Below, piece after piece: positions 8,607-17,076 of a stretch of DNA of 64,000 bases. The notes beneath the pieces were generated by a model. The model was not told where the DNA came from. It saw nothing but the letters and a program-made list of their open reading frames with translations, and did not search any database. The position numbers and the translations under genes were made by a program. This DNA is from Paraburkholderia susongensis (GTDB lineage: Bacteria; Pseudomonadota; Gammaproteobacteria; Burkholderiales; Burkholderiaceae): NCBI RefSeq assembly GCF_900177725.1, contig NZ_FXAT01000008.1, positions 1-64,000 of the forward strand. The letters run 5' to 3'. Every line of letters starts with the position of its first letter. Position 1 is the stretch's first letter.

Positions 8607-8840
8607 ACTTCACCGGGCTCCGTCACTTCTCTGTTCGCGGGTGCGACGCCCGTTGCTTGAGCCCGCCGTGAGGTAGCTACCAGCCATCTCCTTTGACAGC
8701 CATGTCGATGCTCGTAAAAAGCATGGGTTTCAAAGCGAGGAATATTTGCGACGTGGCGTTGCAAGGTAGACCAATTGCGGTAAGCGCACCGTCAGTGCCT
8801 ACGCCATGAAAAACGAACAGGAAATCGATGTCTTTCGCGG

Positions 8841-9113
8841 TTAGTCTCCAAACGGGTTGCCGGTGTCCTTCACTTCGGTATTGAGGTTGTATTCCGCACG
8901 CATGGCCTTGAGCACGCCCTCGATGTCGCGCTCGAAGCCGATCGCGTTGCCGAAGTGAGTCATGTTCCAGTTGCAGCCTGTCTTGTCGAGCTCCTGCAGT
9001 TGAGGCCGCGGCACACGAATCTTCACGCCATCCTCGACGATTTCCTGCAGCCGATGGATTCGCCGGTTGACCTCCTGCTGGAGCTGCGAAGCATTGAGCG
9101 TCTTGCGTATCAT
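8841..9113 (-). CDS. conserved-looking small protein, function unknown
   Basis: The 90-residue protein starts at an ATG preceded six bases upstream by AAGGAG. It is soluble and charged, with a helical N-terminal half (LQQEVNRRIHRLQEIVEDG) and a C-terminal part with one Cys and a Trp (GCNWNMTHFGNAIGF). No family is recognised. It stands alone between two regulators. The ribosome-site region is duplicated (see repeat at 9114-9143). The start could lie 13 codons upstream, which would add a KETW repeat, but the ribosome site favours the shorter form. Confidence 0.6.
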   Translation of the reverse strand: MIRKTLNASQLQQEVNRRIHRLQEIVEDGVKIRVPRPQLQELDKTGCNWNMTHFGNAIGFERDIEGVLKAMRAEYNLNTEVKDTGNPFGD

Positions 9114-9143
9114 CCAGGTCTCCTTCCGCCAGGTCTCCTTCCG
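9114..9143. repeat. 15-bp perfect tandem duplication containing the ribosome binding site
   Basis: CCAGGTCTCCTTCCG occurs twice in a row on the plus strand. On the minus strand each copy supplies an AAGGAG site in front of the small gene at 8841-9113. Confidence 0.85.
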
Positions 9144-9234
9144 GTTTCTCAAGCCAGTCTAGCGCAAGTGGGGCGTTCCGCGGCCTGGCGCTGAAATGCA
9201 AGGTGTCTGAGAGAGCAGGCGCCCTGGTTCGTCG

Positions 9235-10029
9235 TCAAGCTGCGCTCGGTCGGCGTGCAAACATCGGGGAGCTACGACTTGCGAGTGCCAACGCTTTTGC
9301 GCACTCGCACACTTGCGGACCCAGGACTTCCATGCGCTCTGGTGTCATGCGGATAGATGGTCCTGCAATGCTGACCGTGCCTATGGGTTCGCCATTTTCG
9401 TCAATGCGAATTGCTGCCGCGACAGCACTTGTTCCTGCTTCGTAAGCGTCAAAGACGACCGCGAAACCGCGCTCACGTGCCTGCTCGATCTGCGCCATGA
9501 GGGCGCGCAAACTCTGGGGGGCGCCGGGTCCCATTTCCCGGGCGCGCTCCATGCCCTGACGAGACACGAGCGACAGGGCCCGCTCTTCATCTAGCGCTGC
9601 AAGGAATGCCATTCCATTCGCAGTCGCCGGCAAATATATCTCGAGCCCGGCGTCCGGGTCGTAGCGAAGTCCGGTGCGTGCTCCTTGCGCCTTTGCTACC
9701 CAAATCAGATCGTCCCCCTCAACGACAGCGAGCCTGACCAGTTCACCACTGGCTTCGGCGAGATCATCGAGCAATGGCTGCGCGGCATCGGTGATGCCTG
9801 TAGCCGACAGGTAACTCAGTCCAAGCGACGCGAGTTTGACGGTGAGCATGTATTGCGAACTGTTCGGATCCTGCTTGACGTAGCCGGTCTCTTTCAGATC
9901 CGTAAGGAGACGGTGGGCTGCGGTGCGTGGGATGCCCAACCGGTCACCGACTTCCGACATGGGAAGCCCATGAACGTTATGGGCGAGCAACTCGACGATG
10001 GCTAATGCGCGGTCGCGAACAGCAGTCAT
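9235..10029 (-). CDS. IclR-family transcriptional regulator
   Basis: The 264-residue protein has an N-terminal winged helix (ALAIVELLAHNVHGLPMSEVGDRLGIPRTAAHRLL, residues about 8-42) and a C-terminal effector domain. The latter carries the IclR signature around GLRYDPDAGLEIYLPATANGMAFLA and the tail VAAAIRIDENGEPIGTVSIAGPSIRM. IclR proteins repress or activate catabolic operons in response to a small organic acid. The gene is divergent from the isomerase/transporter/dehydrogenase genes, and partial inverted repeats of the TGGA-N7-TCCA type lie in the gap. It probably controls that operon. Confidence 0.9.
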   Translation of the reverse strand: MTAVRDRALAIVELLAHNVHGLPMSEVGDRLGIPRTAAHRLLTDLKETGYVKQDPNSSQYMLTVKLASLGLSYLSATGITDAAQPLLDDLAEASGELVRLAVVEGDDLIWVAKAQGARTGLRYDPDAGLEIYLPATANGMAFLAALDEERALSLVSRQGMERAREMGPGAPQSLRALMAQIEQARERGFAVVFDAYEAGTSAVAAAIRIDENGEPIGTVSIAGPSIRMTPERMEVLGPQVCECAKALALASRSSPMFARRPSAA

Positions 10030-10063
10030 TTCAGGTAGTCCAGAAAAGCGATGAGGACATTCT

Positions 10064-10131
10064 ATTCCATCTGGATTGCCATTTCATCTGGTATGGAGTC
10101 GGGTTAACGACTAATGTGGATTGATATTCCA
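10064..10131. promoter_or_regulatory. IclR-type operator candidates in the divergent promoter
   Basis: ATTCCATCTGGA (10064-10075) and the imperfect palindrome TGGATTGATATTCCA (10117-10131) share TGGA/TCCA half sites. They lie between the IclR gene and its divergent target operon. Confidence 0.45.
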
Positions 10132-10166
10132 CTTGGTACAGTAAACCAAAATTTTGAGACTTCGCC

Positions 10167-11012
10167 ATGAAACTAGCCATCGACTCATACAGCTACCACC
10201 GCTACTTCGGGGAGGTCTATCCGGGCCTCGAAGCAGACCCAGGCTCCCGAATCACCATGGAAGCGTTCATCGACCGCGCCAAGGCGTTGGGCGTCGCAGG
10301 GGTGTCACTTGAATCGTGCTTCTTGCCCGACCCGAGCGCGGATGAGGTCGAGAGATTGCGAAATCAGCTGGACCGGCTCGAACTGGAGCGCGTATGGGCT
10401 TGGGGTCACCCGGGCGGCTTGCGCTCAGGTGATGCGCCCGAAGAGCTTGCTGACCTCAAAAGACACACCGGGATTGCCGCGGCGGTTGGAGCGAAGGTCA
10501 TGCGTATCTGCTGCGGAGGCCGTCGAACCCGTCCGCAGGACTGGAGGGAGCACAAAGCCAGGCTCGTGCCGTTGCTGGTCGAAGCAGCCCGGCACGCCAA
10601 AACTCAAGGCATCGTGCTTGCCATCGAGAACCACATCGACCTGCTCGCAGACGAGCTTGTTGAACTCATCGAGACGGTTGATTCCCCGTGGCTCGGTATA
10701 TGCCTCGATACCGCAAATAATTTGCGGATGCTCGAGGATCCCGCAGTCGCGATTGAAAAGCTTGCGCCCTACGCACGGGCGACGCATGTGAAAGACGTTA
10801 CGGCACGGAGCGGGAACCCGCGCGAATTCGCATTCTGGCCAAGCGTGCCGGTCGGCCGGGGAATCATCGACATTCCGCATGCCTTCAACGAGCTCCGCAA
10901 GCACGGCTACAACGGCCTGCTTGCGCTCGAAATCGATTATCTGCATCCCGATTACACAGACGATGAGCAGGCCATCGTCGAGAGCATCGAGTACATGCGC
11001 GGACTGCTCTGA
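10167..11012 (+). CDS. sugar phosphate isomerase/epimerase (AP-endonuclease 2 TIM-barrel family)
   Basis: The 281-residue protein is a TIM barrel of the xylose-isomerase-like superfamily. The metal-ligand positions are visible: E in VSLESCF (about 50), E in LAIENHIDLL (about 155), D in LGICLDTANN (about 181), H in ATHVKDV (about 207) and E in LLALEIDY (about 254). Members isomerise or epimerise keto-sugars or inositol derivatives, or dehydrate sugar acids, using divalent metal. It is the first gene of an operon with an AAHS carrier and a Gfo/Idh/MocA dehydrogenase, a combination that suggests polyol or sugar-acid catabolism. The substrate is not known. Confidence 0.83.
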   Translation: MKLAIDSYSYHRYFGEVYPGLEADPGSRITMEAFIDRAKALGVAGVSLESCFLPDPSADEVERLRNQLDRLELERVWAWGHPGGLRSGDAPEELADLKRHTGIAAAVGAKVMRICCGGRRTRPQDWREHKARLVPLLVEAARHAKTQGIVLAIENHIDLLADELVELIETVDSPWLGICLDTANNLRMLEDPAVAIEKLAPYARATHVKDVTARSGNPREFAFWPSVPVGRGIIDIPHAFNELRKHGYNGLLALEIDYLHPDYTDDEQAIVESIEYMRGLL

Positions 11013-11048
11013 GCAGCGTCGCATCAGCCGAAATACACGGAGACAACG

Positions 11049-12401
11049 ATGACCTTTTCAAAACAACTGAACGTCCAGGAGTTTCTGGATTCAAGACCCT
11101 TCTGCGCTTTCCACTGGAAGATTCTGCTTCTGGGCCTTGCGGTCCTGATTCTCGATGGCTTCGATGTCGTCGCGATGGGCTTCATCGCACCGGCCCTCAT
11201 CGGTGACTGGAAAATAACCCGTGCGGCACTCGGCCCGGTTCTCAGCATGGGCCTGTTTGGTCTGGCAATCGGCGCACTGGCCGGCGGCCCGCTGGCCGAC
11301 CGTTTCGGCCGGCGTCGGGTCATCATCGGCGCAGTCGTCTTTTTCGGTTTGATGAGCATTGCATCCGCGTGGTCCCCGAACATCGCCGTGCTTTCCGTGA
11401 TGCGCTTTCTGACCGGGCTGGGGCTGGGCGCCTCACAGCCCAATGCCGCAACGCTTGCATCCGAATACGCGCCGAAAAAGCATCGCTCCTTGATGGTGAC
11501 GGTCATCTACTGCGGGTTCACACTCGGCGCCGCCGGCGGCGGTTTCCTTTCGAGCTATCTGATTCCGCTCCATGGCTGGCAGTCGATTCTTGTCGTCGGC
11601 GGTGTCGTTCCGCTTGTTTTCGCGGTCGCGCTGTTTTTCGTTCTGCCTGAGTCTGCGAAGTTCCTCGCGGTGAAACATGAAGGACGCGCGGCTCTCGCAC
11701 GCATCATCAACCAGATCGAACCCGCTGCTGTCGACGCGTCGACCGAACTGGTCACCGCTGAACGCGGCCATGCCGGCAAAGGAGCCATCCGGCTCATCGT
11801 TTCGAAGCCCCACACCACCATCACGCTTGCGTTGTGGGTGGGACTTTTCATGAACCTGATGACGGTCTACTTTCTCAACAGCTGGCTGCCGATCATTGTG
11901 AAAGACAACAATTTCTCGCTCGCTGACGCCGCTCTGGTGGGTGCGATGATGCAAGTGGGAGGAACGCTCGGCAACATCGTCATCGGTTGGAAAATGGACC
12001 GTTTCAAAGCGTACAAGGTCATGATTGGCATGCTGCTTGGCGCTGGAATCTTTACGGTGTTGCTCGCCCAGCTCAACGTGGGGCTGTACGGTCTCATCGG
12101 CCTGGTGTTCCTGCTCGGGTACTGCATCAACTCCACGAATACCGGATGGACCGCAATGGCCGCCAATTATTACCCGACCGAAATGCGGGCGACAGGGACG
12201 AGTTGGATGACCGGTATCGGCCGCTTCGGGGCAATTTCCGGCGCATCTATCGGCGCTGTCCTTCTGAGCTTCAAATGGGATTTCGGCCAGCTGTTCCTTG
12301 CGTTGACCGTACCTATCGGAATCGCAATCGTGGCAGCGTATGTCCAGGGTCGACGCTGCACGAATGTAGCGCCCGTGCTTTGCAATGCAACGACTCATTG
12401 A
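11049..12401 (+). CDS. MFS transporter, aromatic acid:H+ symporter (AAHS) type
   Basis: The 450-residue, 12-helix carrier has the AAHS hallmarks LILDGFDVVAMGFIAPAL in helix 1, GPLADRFGRRRVI in the 2-3 loop, FLTGLGLGASQPNAATLASEYAP in helix 4, and NYYPTEMRATGTSW before helix 11. These carriers import aromatic or other carboxylic acids with protons. It begins 36 bases after the TIM-barrel gene, with a GGAG site before the ATG, and ends 17 bases before the dehydrogenase gene, so the three form an operon. The substrate is probably the compound processed by its neighbours. Confidence 0.88.
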   Translation: MTFSKQLNVQEFLDSRPFCAFHWKILLLGLAVLILDGFDVVAMGFIAPALIGDWKITRAALGPVLSMGLFGLAIGALAGGPLADRFGRRRVIIGAVVFFGLMSIASAWSPNIAVLSVMRFLTGLGLGASQPNAATLASEYAPKKHRSLMVTVIYCGFTLGAAGGGFLSSYLIPLHGWQSILVVGGVVPLVFAVALFFVLPESAKFLAVKHEGRAALARIINQIEPAAVDASTELVTAERGHAGKGAIRLIVSKPHTTITLALWVGLFMNLMTVYFLNSWLPIIVKDNNFSLADAALVGAMMQVGGTLGNIVIGWKMDRFKAYKVMIGMLLGAGIFTVLLAQLNVGLYGLIGLVFLLGYCINSTNTGWTAMAANYYPTEMRATGTSWMTGIGRFGAISGASIGAVLLSFKWDFGQLFLALTVPIGIAIVAAYVQGRRCTNVAPVLCNATTH

Positions 12402-12418
12402 TTCGCGGGTAATGTGCA

Positions 12419-13453
12419 ATGTCTGATTTGAAGATCGGCCTCATTGGCGCCGGTGCAATCGGCCGCGCTCATCTGGCAGGCGCGGCCGGTGCGGAGGGTG
12501 TCGAGATTGTCGGTATCGCAGATCCTAACCCAGCGGCACAAGCTCTGGCCGCCGAGTTCTCGATTCCGTGGTTTTCCGGCCATCGGGCGCTTCTCGATAA
12601 GACAAGGCCGGATGGTGCAATCGTTGCGACGCCGAACGCGCTGCACGTCCCTATTTCGATGGAACTGATTGCCGCGGGAATTGCAGTACTGGTTGAAAAG
12701 CCAATCACCGATTCCGTCGACGATGGCCTGCGCCTCGCGCAAGCCGCGGCGCAGGCCAGAGTGCCGTTGCTGGTGGGCCATCATCGTCGCCACAATCCAA
12801 TCATCCGGGCCGCCCGTTCGCTCGTGCAGGACGGGCAACTCGGGCGACTGGTTTGCGCGACCGTACTCGCGACGTTTCTCAAACCAGATGCATACTTCGA
12901 CGAAACATGGCGCCGGACGAAGGCAGCAGGCCCCGTGCTCATCAACCTGATTCACGAAATTGATTTGCTTCGCTTCGTTTGCGGCGAGATTGCCTGCATC
13001 CAGGCAGTCACGTCCAATTCCATCCGAGGATTCGAGGTGGAAGATACGGCGGTAACGCTCGTGCGATTCGAAAGTGGCGCGGTCGGAACAATTTCGCTGT
13101 CGGACACGGTGGCATCGCCCTGGAGTTGGGATACCGCGTCAGGGGAAAACGCAGCTTTTCCGAGGAACGATGTCGAAAGTCACTTTCTCTGCGGCACCGA
13201 TGCTTCGGTTGCACTGCCGACTTTACGCATGTGGCGCTATCCGTCCGAGCGGGGTTGGTTTCATCCTCTCCGGGATGAGATGGTTCGCTTCGAGACCGTG
13301 AACCCCTACGTCGAGCAGATGCGTCATTTCGGCGCCGTCATGCGGGGAGAAGAACCTCCGGTATGCGACGGATTCGATGCCACGAAGACATTGCGAATCA
13401 CAGCGGCTGTTCGACAGGCGGCTCAATTGGGCTCTGCCGTTGTTTTTGGGTAA
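12419..13453 (+). CDS. Gfo/Idh/MocA family NAD(P)-dependent oxidoreductase
   Basis: The 344-residue protein has an N-terminal Rossmann fold (IGLIGAGAIGRAHL, residues 6-19), the family signature VLVEKPITDSVDDGL near residue 92 with the catalytic-loop Lys of EKP, and a C-terminal alpha/beta domain with INLIHEIDLLRF near 180. Such enzymes oxidise sugars, inositols or amino sugars. It is the third gene of the IclR-linked operon and probably catalyses an early oxidation of the imported substrate before or after the TIM-barrel isomerase. The substrate is undetermined. Confidence 0.87.
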   Translation: MSDLKIGLIGAGAIGRAHLAGAAGAEGVEIVGIADPNPAAQALAAEFSIPWFSGHRALLDKTRPDGAIVATPNALHVPISMELIAAGIAVLVEKPITDSVDDGLRLAQAAAQARVPLLVGHHRRHNPIIRAARSLVQDGQLGRLVCATVLATFLKPDAYFDETWRRTKAAGPVLINLIHEIDLLRFVCGEIACIQAVTSNSIRGFEVEDTAVTLVRFESGAVGTISLSDTVASPWSWDTASGENAAFPRNDVESHFLCGTDASVALPTLRMWRYPSERGWFHPLRDEMVRFETVNPYVEQMRHFGAVMRGEEPPVCDGFDATKTLRITAAVRQAAQLGSAVVFG

Positions 13454-13510
13454 GGAAGGGCCACTCACCAAAGCAAACCTCTCTTCGTTGAAACACCCCC
13501 ACCCAGTGGT

Positions 13511-13524
13511 AACATTTGTTGTCA
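13511..13524. promoter_or_regulatory. operator-like site upstream of the RpiR gene
   Basis: AACATTTGTTGTCA is the exact reverse complement of TGACAACAAATGTT found at 14540-14553. It lies about 30 bases before the RpiR-family start codon, consistent with autoregulation. Confidence 0.6.
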
Positions 13525-13554
13525 TCTTCACCGCCGGCCTCGGCCGTCCTTCAC

Positions 13555-14409
13555 ATGCCAGACAGTTTCGATCAGCTTGCCGCCCTGATCCGGGCGCGCT
13601 TCTCCGAACTGAGCCCGCAGTTCCAGATGGGAGCCGGCTTCCTGCTCGATCATCCCGACGAGGTGGCGGTTTCGTCGATGCGCAAGGTGGCCGAGCGCGC
13701 GCAGGTGCAGCCTGCGTCGCTCGTGCGTCTGTCGCAGCAGCTAGGCTTTCCTGGCTGGAACGAGTTGCGCAACCTGTTCGTCGCGCGCGTGCGCACAAGG
13801 CCCGAGCCGCTCACGAGCCGCGCGCGGTCGCTCGTCAAGTCGAAGGACGCGCTCGCGAGCGATCTGCTCGTCGCGCAGCAGCACAATCTCGAAGCGACTG
13901 CCGCGCATAACGGCCGCGTGATCGTCGAGGCGGCGCGGCTGTTGCGGCGCGCGCCGCACGTGCATGTGGCGGGCTTCCGTTCGTGTTACTCCGTCGCATT
14001 CGGGCTCGTGTACGGCTACCGGCTGTTCCGTTCGTCGGTGTCGCTGCTCAACGGCGAGGCGGGCACGCTCGAAATGCAGCTGCGCACGATCGAGCGCGAC
14101 AGCGCGACAATCGTCATCAGCTTCGCGCCGTATTCGGTCGAGGCGGCGCGCGTCGCCGAAGCCGCGCTCGAAAAAGGCAGCAAGCTGATCGCAATCACCG
14201 ACAGCGCCGTGTCGCCAATCGCGCTGAACGCCGACAAGGTGCTGATCTTCTCGCACGAGAGCCCGTCGTTCTTTCCGTCGCTGGTGGCCGCTACCGCAAT
14301 CGCCGAGGCGCTCGTCGCGCATCTGCTCGCGCTCGAAGGCGCGGATGCGGTCGAGCAGCTCGCGCTCGCCGAGCAATCGTTGCATGCGAAGGGCGCGTAC
14401 GTGCCCTGA
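13555..14409 (+). CDS. RpiR/MurR-family transcriptional regulator
   Basis: The 284-residue protein, from ATG 13555, has an N-terminal HTH_6 domain (FQMGAGFLLDHPDEVAVSSMRKVAERAQVQPASLVRLSQQLG, about 22-63) and a C-terminal SIS sugar-binding domain (HVAGFRSCYSVAFGL near 140; IVISFAPYSVEA; LIAITDSAVSPIAL). By family it senses a phosphosugar or similar ligand. Two copies of one motif lie upstream of this gene and upstream of the C45 hydrolase operon, so it probably regulates both. Despite the SIS domain, the linked enzymes are acyltransferase- and aminotransferase-like rather than sugar enzymes. Confidence 0.9.
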   Translation: MPDSFDQLAALIRARFSELSPQFQMGAGFLLDHPDEVAVSSMRKVAERAQVQPASLVRLSQQLGFPGWNELRNLFVARVRTRPEPLTSRARSLVKSKDALASDLLVAQQHNLEATAAHNGRVIVEAARLLRRAPHVHVAGFRSCYSVAFGLVYGYRLFRSSVSLLNGEAGTLEMQLRTIERDSATIVISFAPYSVEAARVAEAALEKGSKLIAITDSAVSPIALNADKVLIFSHESPSFFPSLVAATAIAEALVAHLLALEGADAVEQLALAEQSLHAKGAYVP

Positions 14410-14539
14410 GCGCGTCCCGAAACGTTTCGCCGCAACACCTCTGAAGCACTTAAAACTTTTCTCACGCATTCCCGCGCGCCAGGGGCGGATAGGCCCGAGC
14501 CGGGCCAGCACGCTCCATCTGGTGCAGTTTCACAGTATT

Positions 14540-14555
14540 TGACAACAAATGTTGT
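14540..14555. promoter_or_regulatory. operator-like palindrome upstream of the C45 hydrolase operon
   Basis: TGACAACAAATGTTGT contains the inverted repeat ACAAC-N4-GTTGT and shares 14 bases, inverted, with the site before the RpiR gene. It ends 45 bases before the predicted start codon. Confidence 0.6.
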
Positions 14556-14600
14556 TTTGGCGTATAAATACGTACCGATTGTTGAATATGGGTGCGCCCC

Positions 14601-15689
14601 ATGGCGTCGAAGCAGGACATCAGTTTTTTTCAGGTCAGTGGTGAGCCGTACGACATCGGCTACCAACTCGGCGCAATCGCGCGGCCGGTGTTTGCCGACT
14701 ACATGGCGCAAAGCGCCGCATGGCAGGCGGTGCGGCGCTGGCGCGGCGATCCGTTCGTGCAGACGCTGCGTGACGCGGCACGCGCGCATTTTCCGGCGTT
14801 GCTGGCCGAACTCGACGGCATGGCGGCCGGGCTCGGCTGGGCCGCGGAAGATGTGTTCCTGTGGAATTGCCGCGGCGAGCTGATCCACAACGCGCCGGAC
14901 GGCTGCACGACGCTCGCGGCCATCGAGGGCGGCACGCGCTTCATCGCGCACAACGAAGACGGCGATCCATTTCTGCGCGAGCGCTGCGCGATGGTCGAAG
15001 TGCAAGCGAAGGGCCAACCGGGCTTCGTCAGTTTCTACTATCCGGGTTCGCTGCCGGGTCATACGTTCGCGGCCAACCGGGCGGGAATCGCGCAGGCCAT
15101 CAATAATCTGCGCATCCGCACGCCCGCCGCTGGCGTGCCGCGCATGATCCTCGCGCGCGCGGTGCTCGACGCCGGTTCGCTCGGCGAGGCGCTGCACATA
15201 CTGCGCGGGGTGCCATCGGCGAGCGGCTTTCATCACACGCTCGGCAGCGCGGGCGACGCGCGCCTTTTCAGCGTCGAAGCAAGCGCGCGGCGCTGCTCGG
15301 TGCAGGAAGTGAGCAAACTCTCGGGCCACGCGAATCACATGATTCATCCGGGCTGCGAAGCCGAGGCGCAGATCGTCACCGAGTCGTCGCGCGACCGGCA
15401 GTCGCGCGTGAACGCGTTGCTGCCCGCGCTTGCCGGTGCCACTCAGTTGCAACCGGCCGCGCTGCTCGAGGTCCTGCAGGACCGCGCGCCTGCGGGCCTG
15501 CCGATCTATCGCGATGATCCGCACGATCCCGACGACGAAAACACGCTCGCCACCGCGCTCTTCGACATCGGCAGCACAGGTGTGTCGATGAAGGTTTATC
15601 GACACGGGCAATGCGCCTTCGAACGCTCGATCGTCAGCGCGGCACATGAGGCTCGCGTTTCCGAACACGCCGCAATCACGAGGAATTGA
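14601..15689 (+). CDS. C45-family autoproteolytic acyltransferase/hydrolase
   Basis: The 362-residue protein resembles isopenicillin-N acyltransferase/choloylglycine-type Ntn hydrolases. It has the N-terminal YDIGYQLGAIA motif, the WNCRGELIH region, and DGCTTLAA near residues 99-106, whose Cys is the expected nucleophile exposed by self-cleavage after Gly. FIAHNEDGDPFLRE then carries the Asn-Glu-Asp motif. Such enzymes transfer or hydrolyse acyl groups on amides. ATG 14601 is chosen over an in-frame GTG three codons upstream. It heads an operon with an aminotransferase and a CMD-like protein, suggesting breakdown of an N-acylated amine or amino acid; this is inference. Confidence 0.8.
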   Translation: MASKQDISFFQVSGEPYDIGYQLGAIARPVFADYMAQSAAWQAVRRWRGDPFVQTLRDAARAHFPALLAELDGMAAGLGWAAEDVFLWNCRGELIHNAPDGCTTLAAIEGGTRFIAHNEDGDPFLRERCAMVEVQAKGQPGFVSFYYPGSLPGHTFAANRAGIAQAINNLRIRTPAAGVPRMILARAVLDAGSLGEALHILRGVPSASGFHHTLGSAGDARLFSVEASARRCSVQEVSKLSGHANHMIHPGCEAEAQIVTESSRDRQSRVNALLPALAGATQLQPAALLEVLQDRAPAGLPIYRDDPHDPDDENTLATALFDIGSTGVSMKVYRHGQCAFERSIVSAAHEARVSEHAAITRN

Positions 15690-15694
15690 ACACC

Positions 15695-17023
15695 ATGTCC
15701 ACCGTTTTTCATCGTTCTCCGAAGCATTCTCTGCCGGTTGCCGTCGCGGGCGAAGGCATCGAGATCGTCGATTCCACCGGCAAGCGCTATATCGACGCAT
15801 CGGGCGGCGCTGCCGTTTCGTGCCTCGGCCACAGCAACCAGCGCGTGATCGATGCGATCAAGCGTCAGGCGCAGCAACTGCCGTACGCGCATACGTCGTT
15901 CTTCACGACCGCGCCGGCCGAGGAACTGGCCGAGCGGCTCGTCGCGAGCGCGCCGGCCGGGCTGGAGCACGTGTACTTCGTCTCGGGCGGCTCGGAGGCG
16001 ATCGAAGCGGCGCTCAAACTCGCGCGCCAGTATTTCGTCGAGAAGGGCGAAACGCAGCGCCGCCATTTCATCGCGCGGCGTCAGAGTTATCATGGCAACA
16101 CGCTCGGCGCGCTCGCGATCGGCGGCAATGCGTGGCGCCGCGAGCCGTTCCTGCCGATCCTGATCGAAGCGCATCACGTGAGCCCATGCTACGCGTACCG
16201 CGAACAACGCCCGGACGAAACCGAGGAAGCATTCGCGCAGCGTCTCGCCGACGAACTCGAGCAGAAGATCCTCGAACTCGGCGCGGACACGGTGGCCGCA
16301 TTCGTCGCCGAAACGGTGGTGGGCGCAACGGCCGGCGCGGTGCCGCCCGTGCGCGAGTATTTCCGCAAGATTCGAGCGGTCTGCGATCGTTACGGTGTCC
16401 TGCTGATTCTCGACGAGATCATGTCGGGCATGGGCCGCACCGGCTATCTGTTCGCGTGCGAGGAAGACGGCGTGGCGCCCGATCTGCTGACGATCGCGAA
16501 GGGGCTCGGCGCGGGCTATCAGCCGATCGGCGCGACGCTGGTCAGCGACCGCATCTATCAGACCATCGTCGGCGGCTCGGGCTTCTTTCAGCACGGTCAT
16601 ACCTACATCGGTCATGCGACCGCGTGCGCGGCGGCGCTCGAAGTGCAGCGCGTGATCGCCGAAGACAGACTGCTGCCGAACGTGCAGGCGCGCGGCGAGC
16701 AGTTGCGCAGCCGCTTGCGCGAGCACTATGCGCGGCATCCGCATATCGGCGACGTGCGCGGGCGGGGGCTGTTCGTCGGCGTTGAACTGGTCAAGGATCG
16801 CAGCACTAAAGAGCCGTTCGATGCCAAACTGAAACTGCACGCGGCGATCAAGCGCGAAGCGTTCGCGCGCGGCCTGATGGTGTACCCGATGGGCGGCACC
16901 GTCGACGGCCGGAGCGGCGACCATGTGCTGCTCGCGCCGCCGTTCATCTGCACGGAGCGCGACATCGACGAGATCGTGAGCCGCCTGACCGACGCAATCG
17001 GCGCGTCGCTTGCCGCCGTCTGA
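15695..17023 (+). CDS. class III PLP-dependent aminotransferase
   Basis: The 442-residue protein has the class III (omega-transaminase) features: GGAAVSCLGHSN near residue 32, YFVSGGSEAIEAALK (pyridoxal phosphate binding), the Asp motif LLILDEIMSGMGRTGYLFA near 245, and the lysine region LLTIAKGLGAGYQPIGA near 270. It transfers amino groups from omega-amino acids, diamines or similar donors. ATG 15695 has AGGA nine bases upstream and starts five bases after the preceding stop. Within this operon it probably acts on an amine released by the C45 hydrolase. Confidence 0.88.
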   Translation: MSTVFHRSPKHSLPVAVAGEGIEIVDSTGKRYIDASGGAAVSCLGHSNQRVIDAIKRQAQQLPYAHTSFFTTAPAEELAERLVASAPAGLEHVYFVSGGSEAIEAALKLARQYFVEKGETQRRHFIARRQSYHGNTLGALAIGGNAWRREPFLPILIEAHHVSPCYAYREQRPDETEEAFAQRLADELEQKILELGADTVAAFVAETVVGATAGAVPPVREYFRKIRAVCDRYGVLLILDEIMSGMGRTGYLFACEEDGVAPDLLTIAKGLGAGYQPIGATLVSDRIYQTIVGGSGFFQHGHTYIGHATACAAALEVQRVIAEDRLLPNVQARGEQLRSRLREHYARHPHIGDVRGRGLFVGVELVKDRSTKEPFDAKLKLHAAIKREAFARGLMVYPMGGTVDGRSGDHVLLAPPFICTERDIDEIVSRLTDAIGASLAAV

Positions 17024-17076
17024 ACCCGCCGGGGCCGAGCCATTTGAACCACCGCAATCTATCTGCGAGAACGACG

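Noticed and set aside
8607..8840. Possible gene remnant downstream of the XRE-cupin gene
   Set aside because: A short minus-strand frame reads smoothly but matches nothing I recognise and has no start or ribosome site.
14016..15800. 594-codon minus-strand frame opposite RpiR and C45 genes
   Set aside because: Shadow frame spanning two real genes and an operator region.
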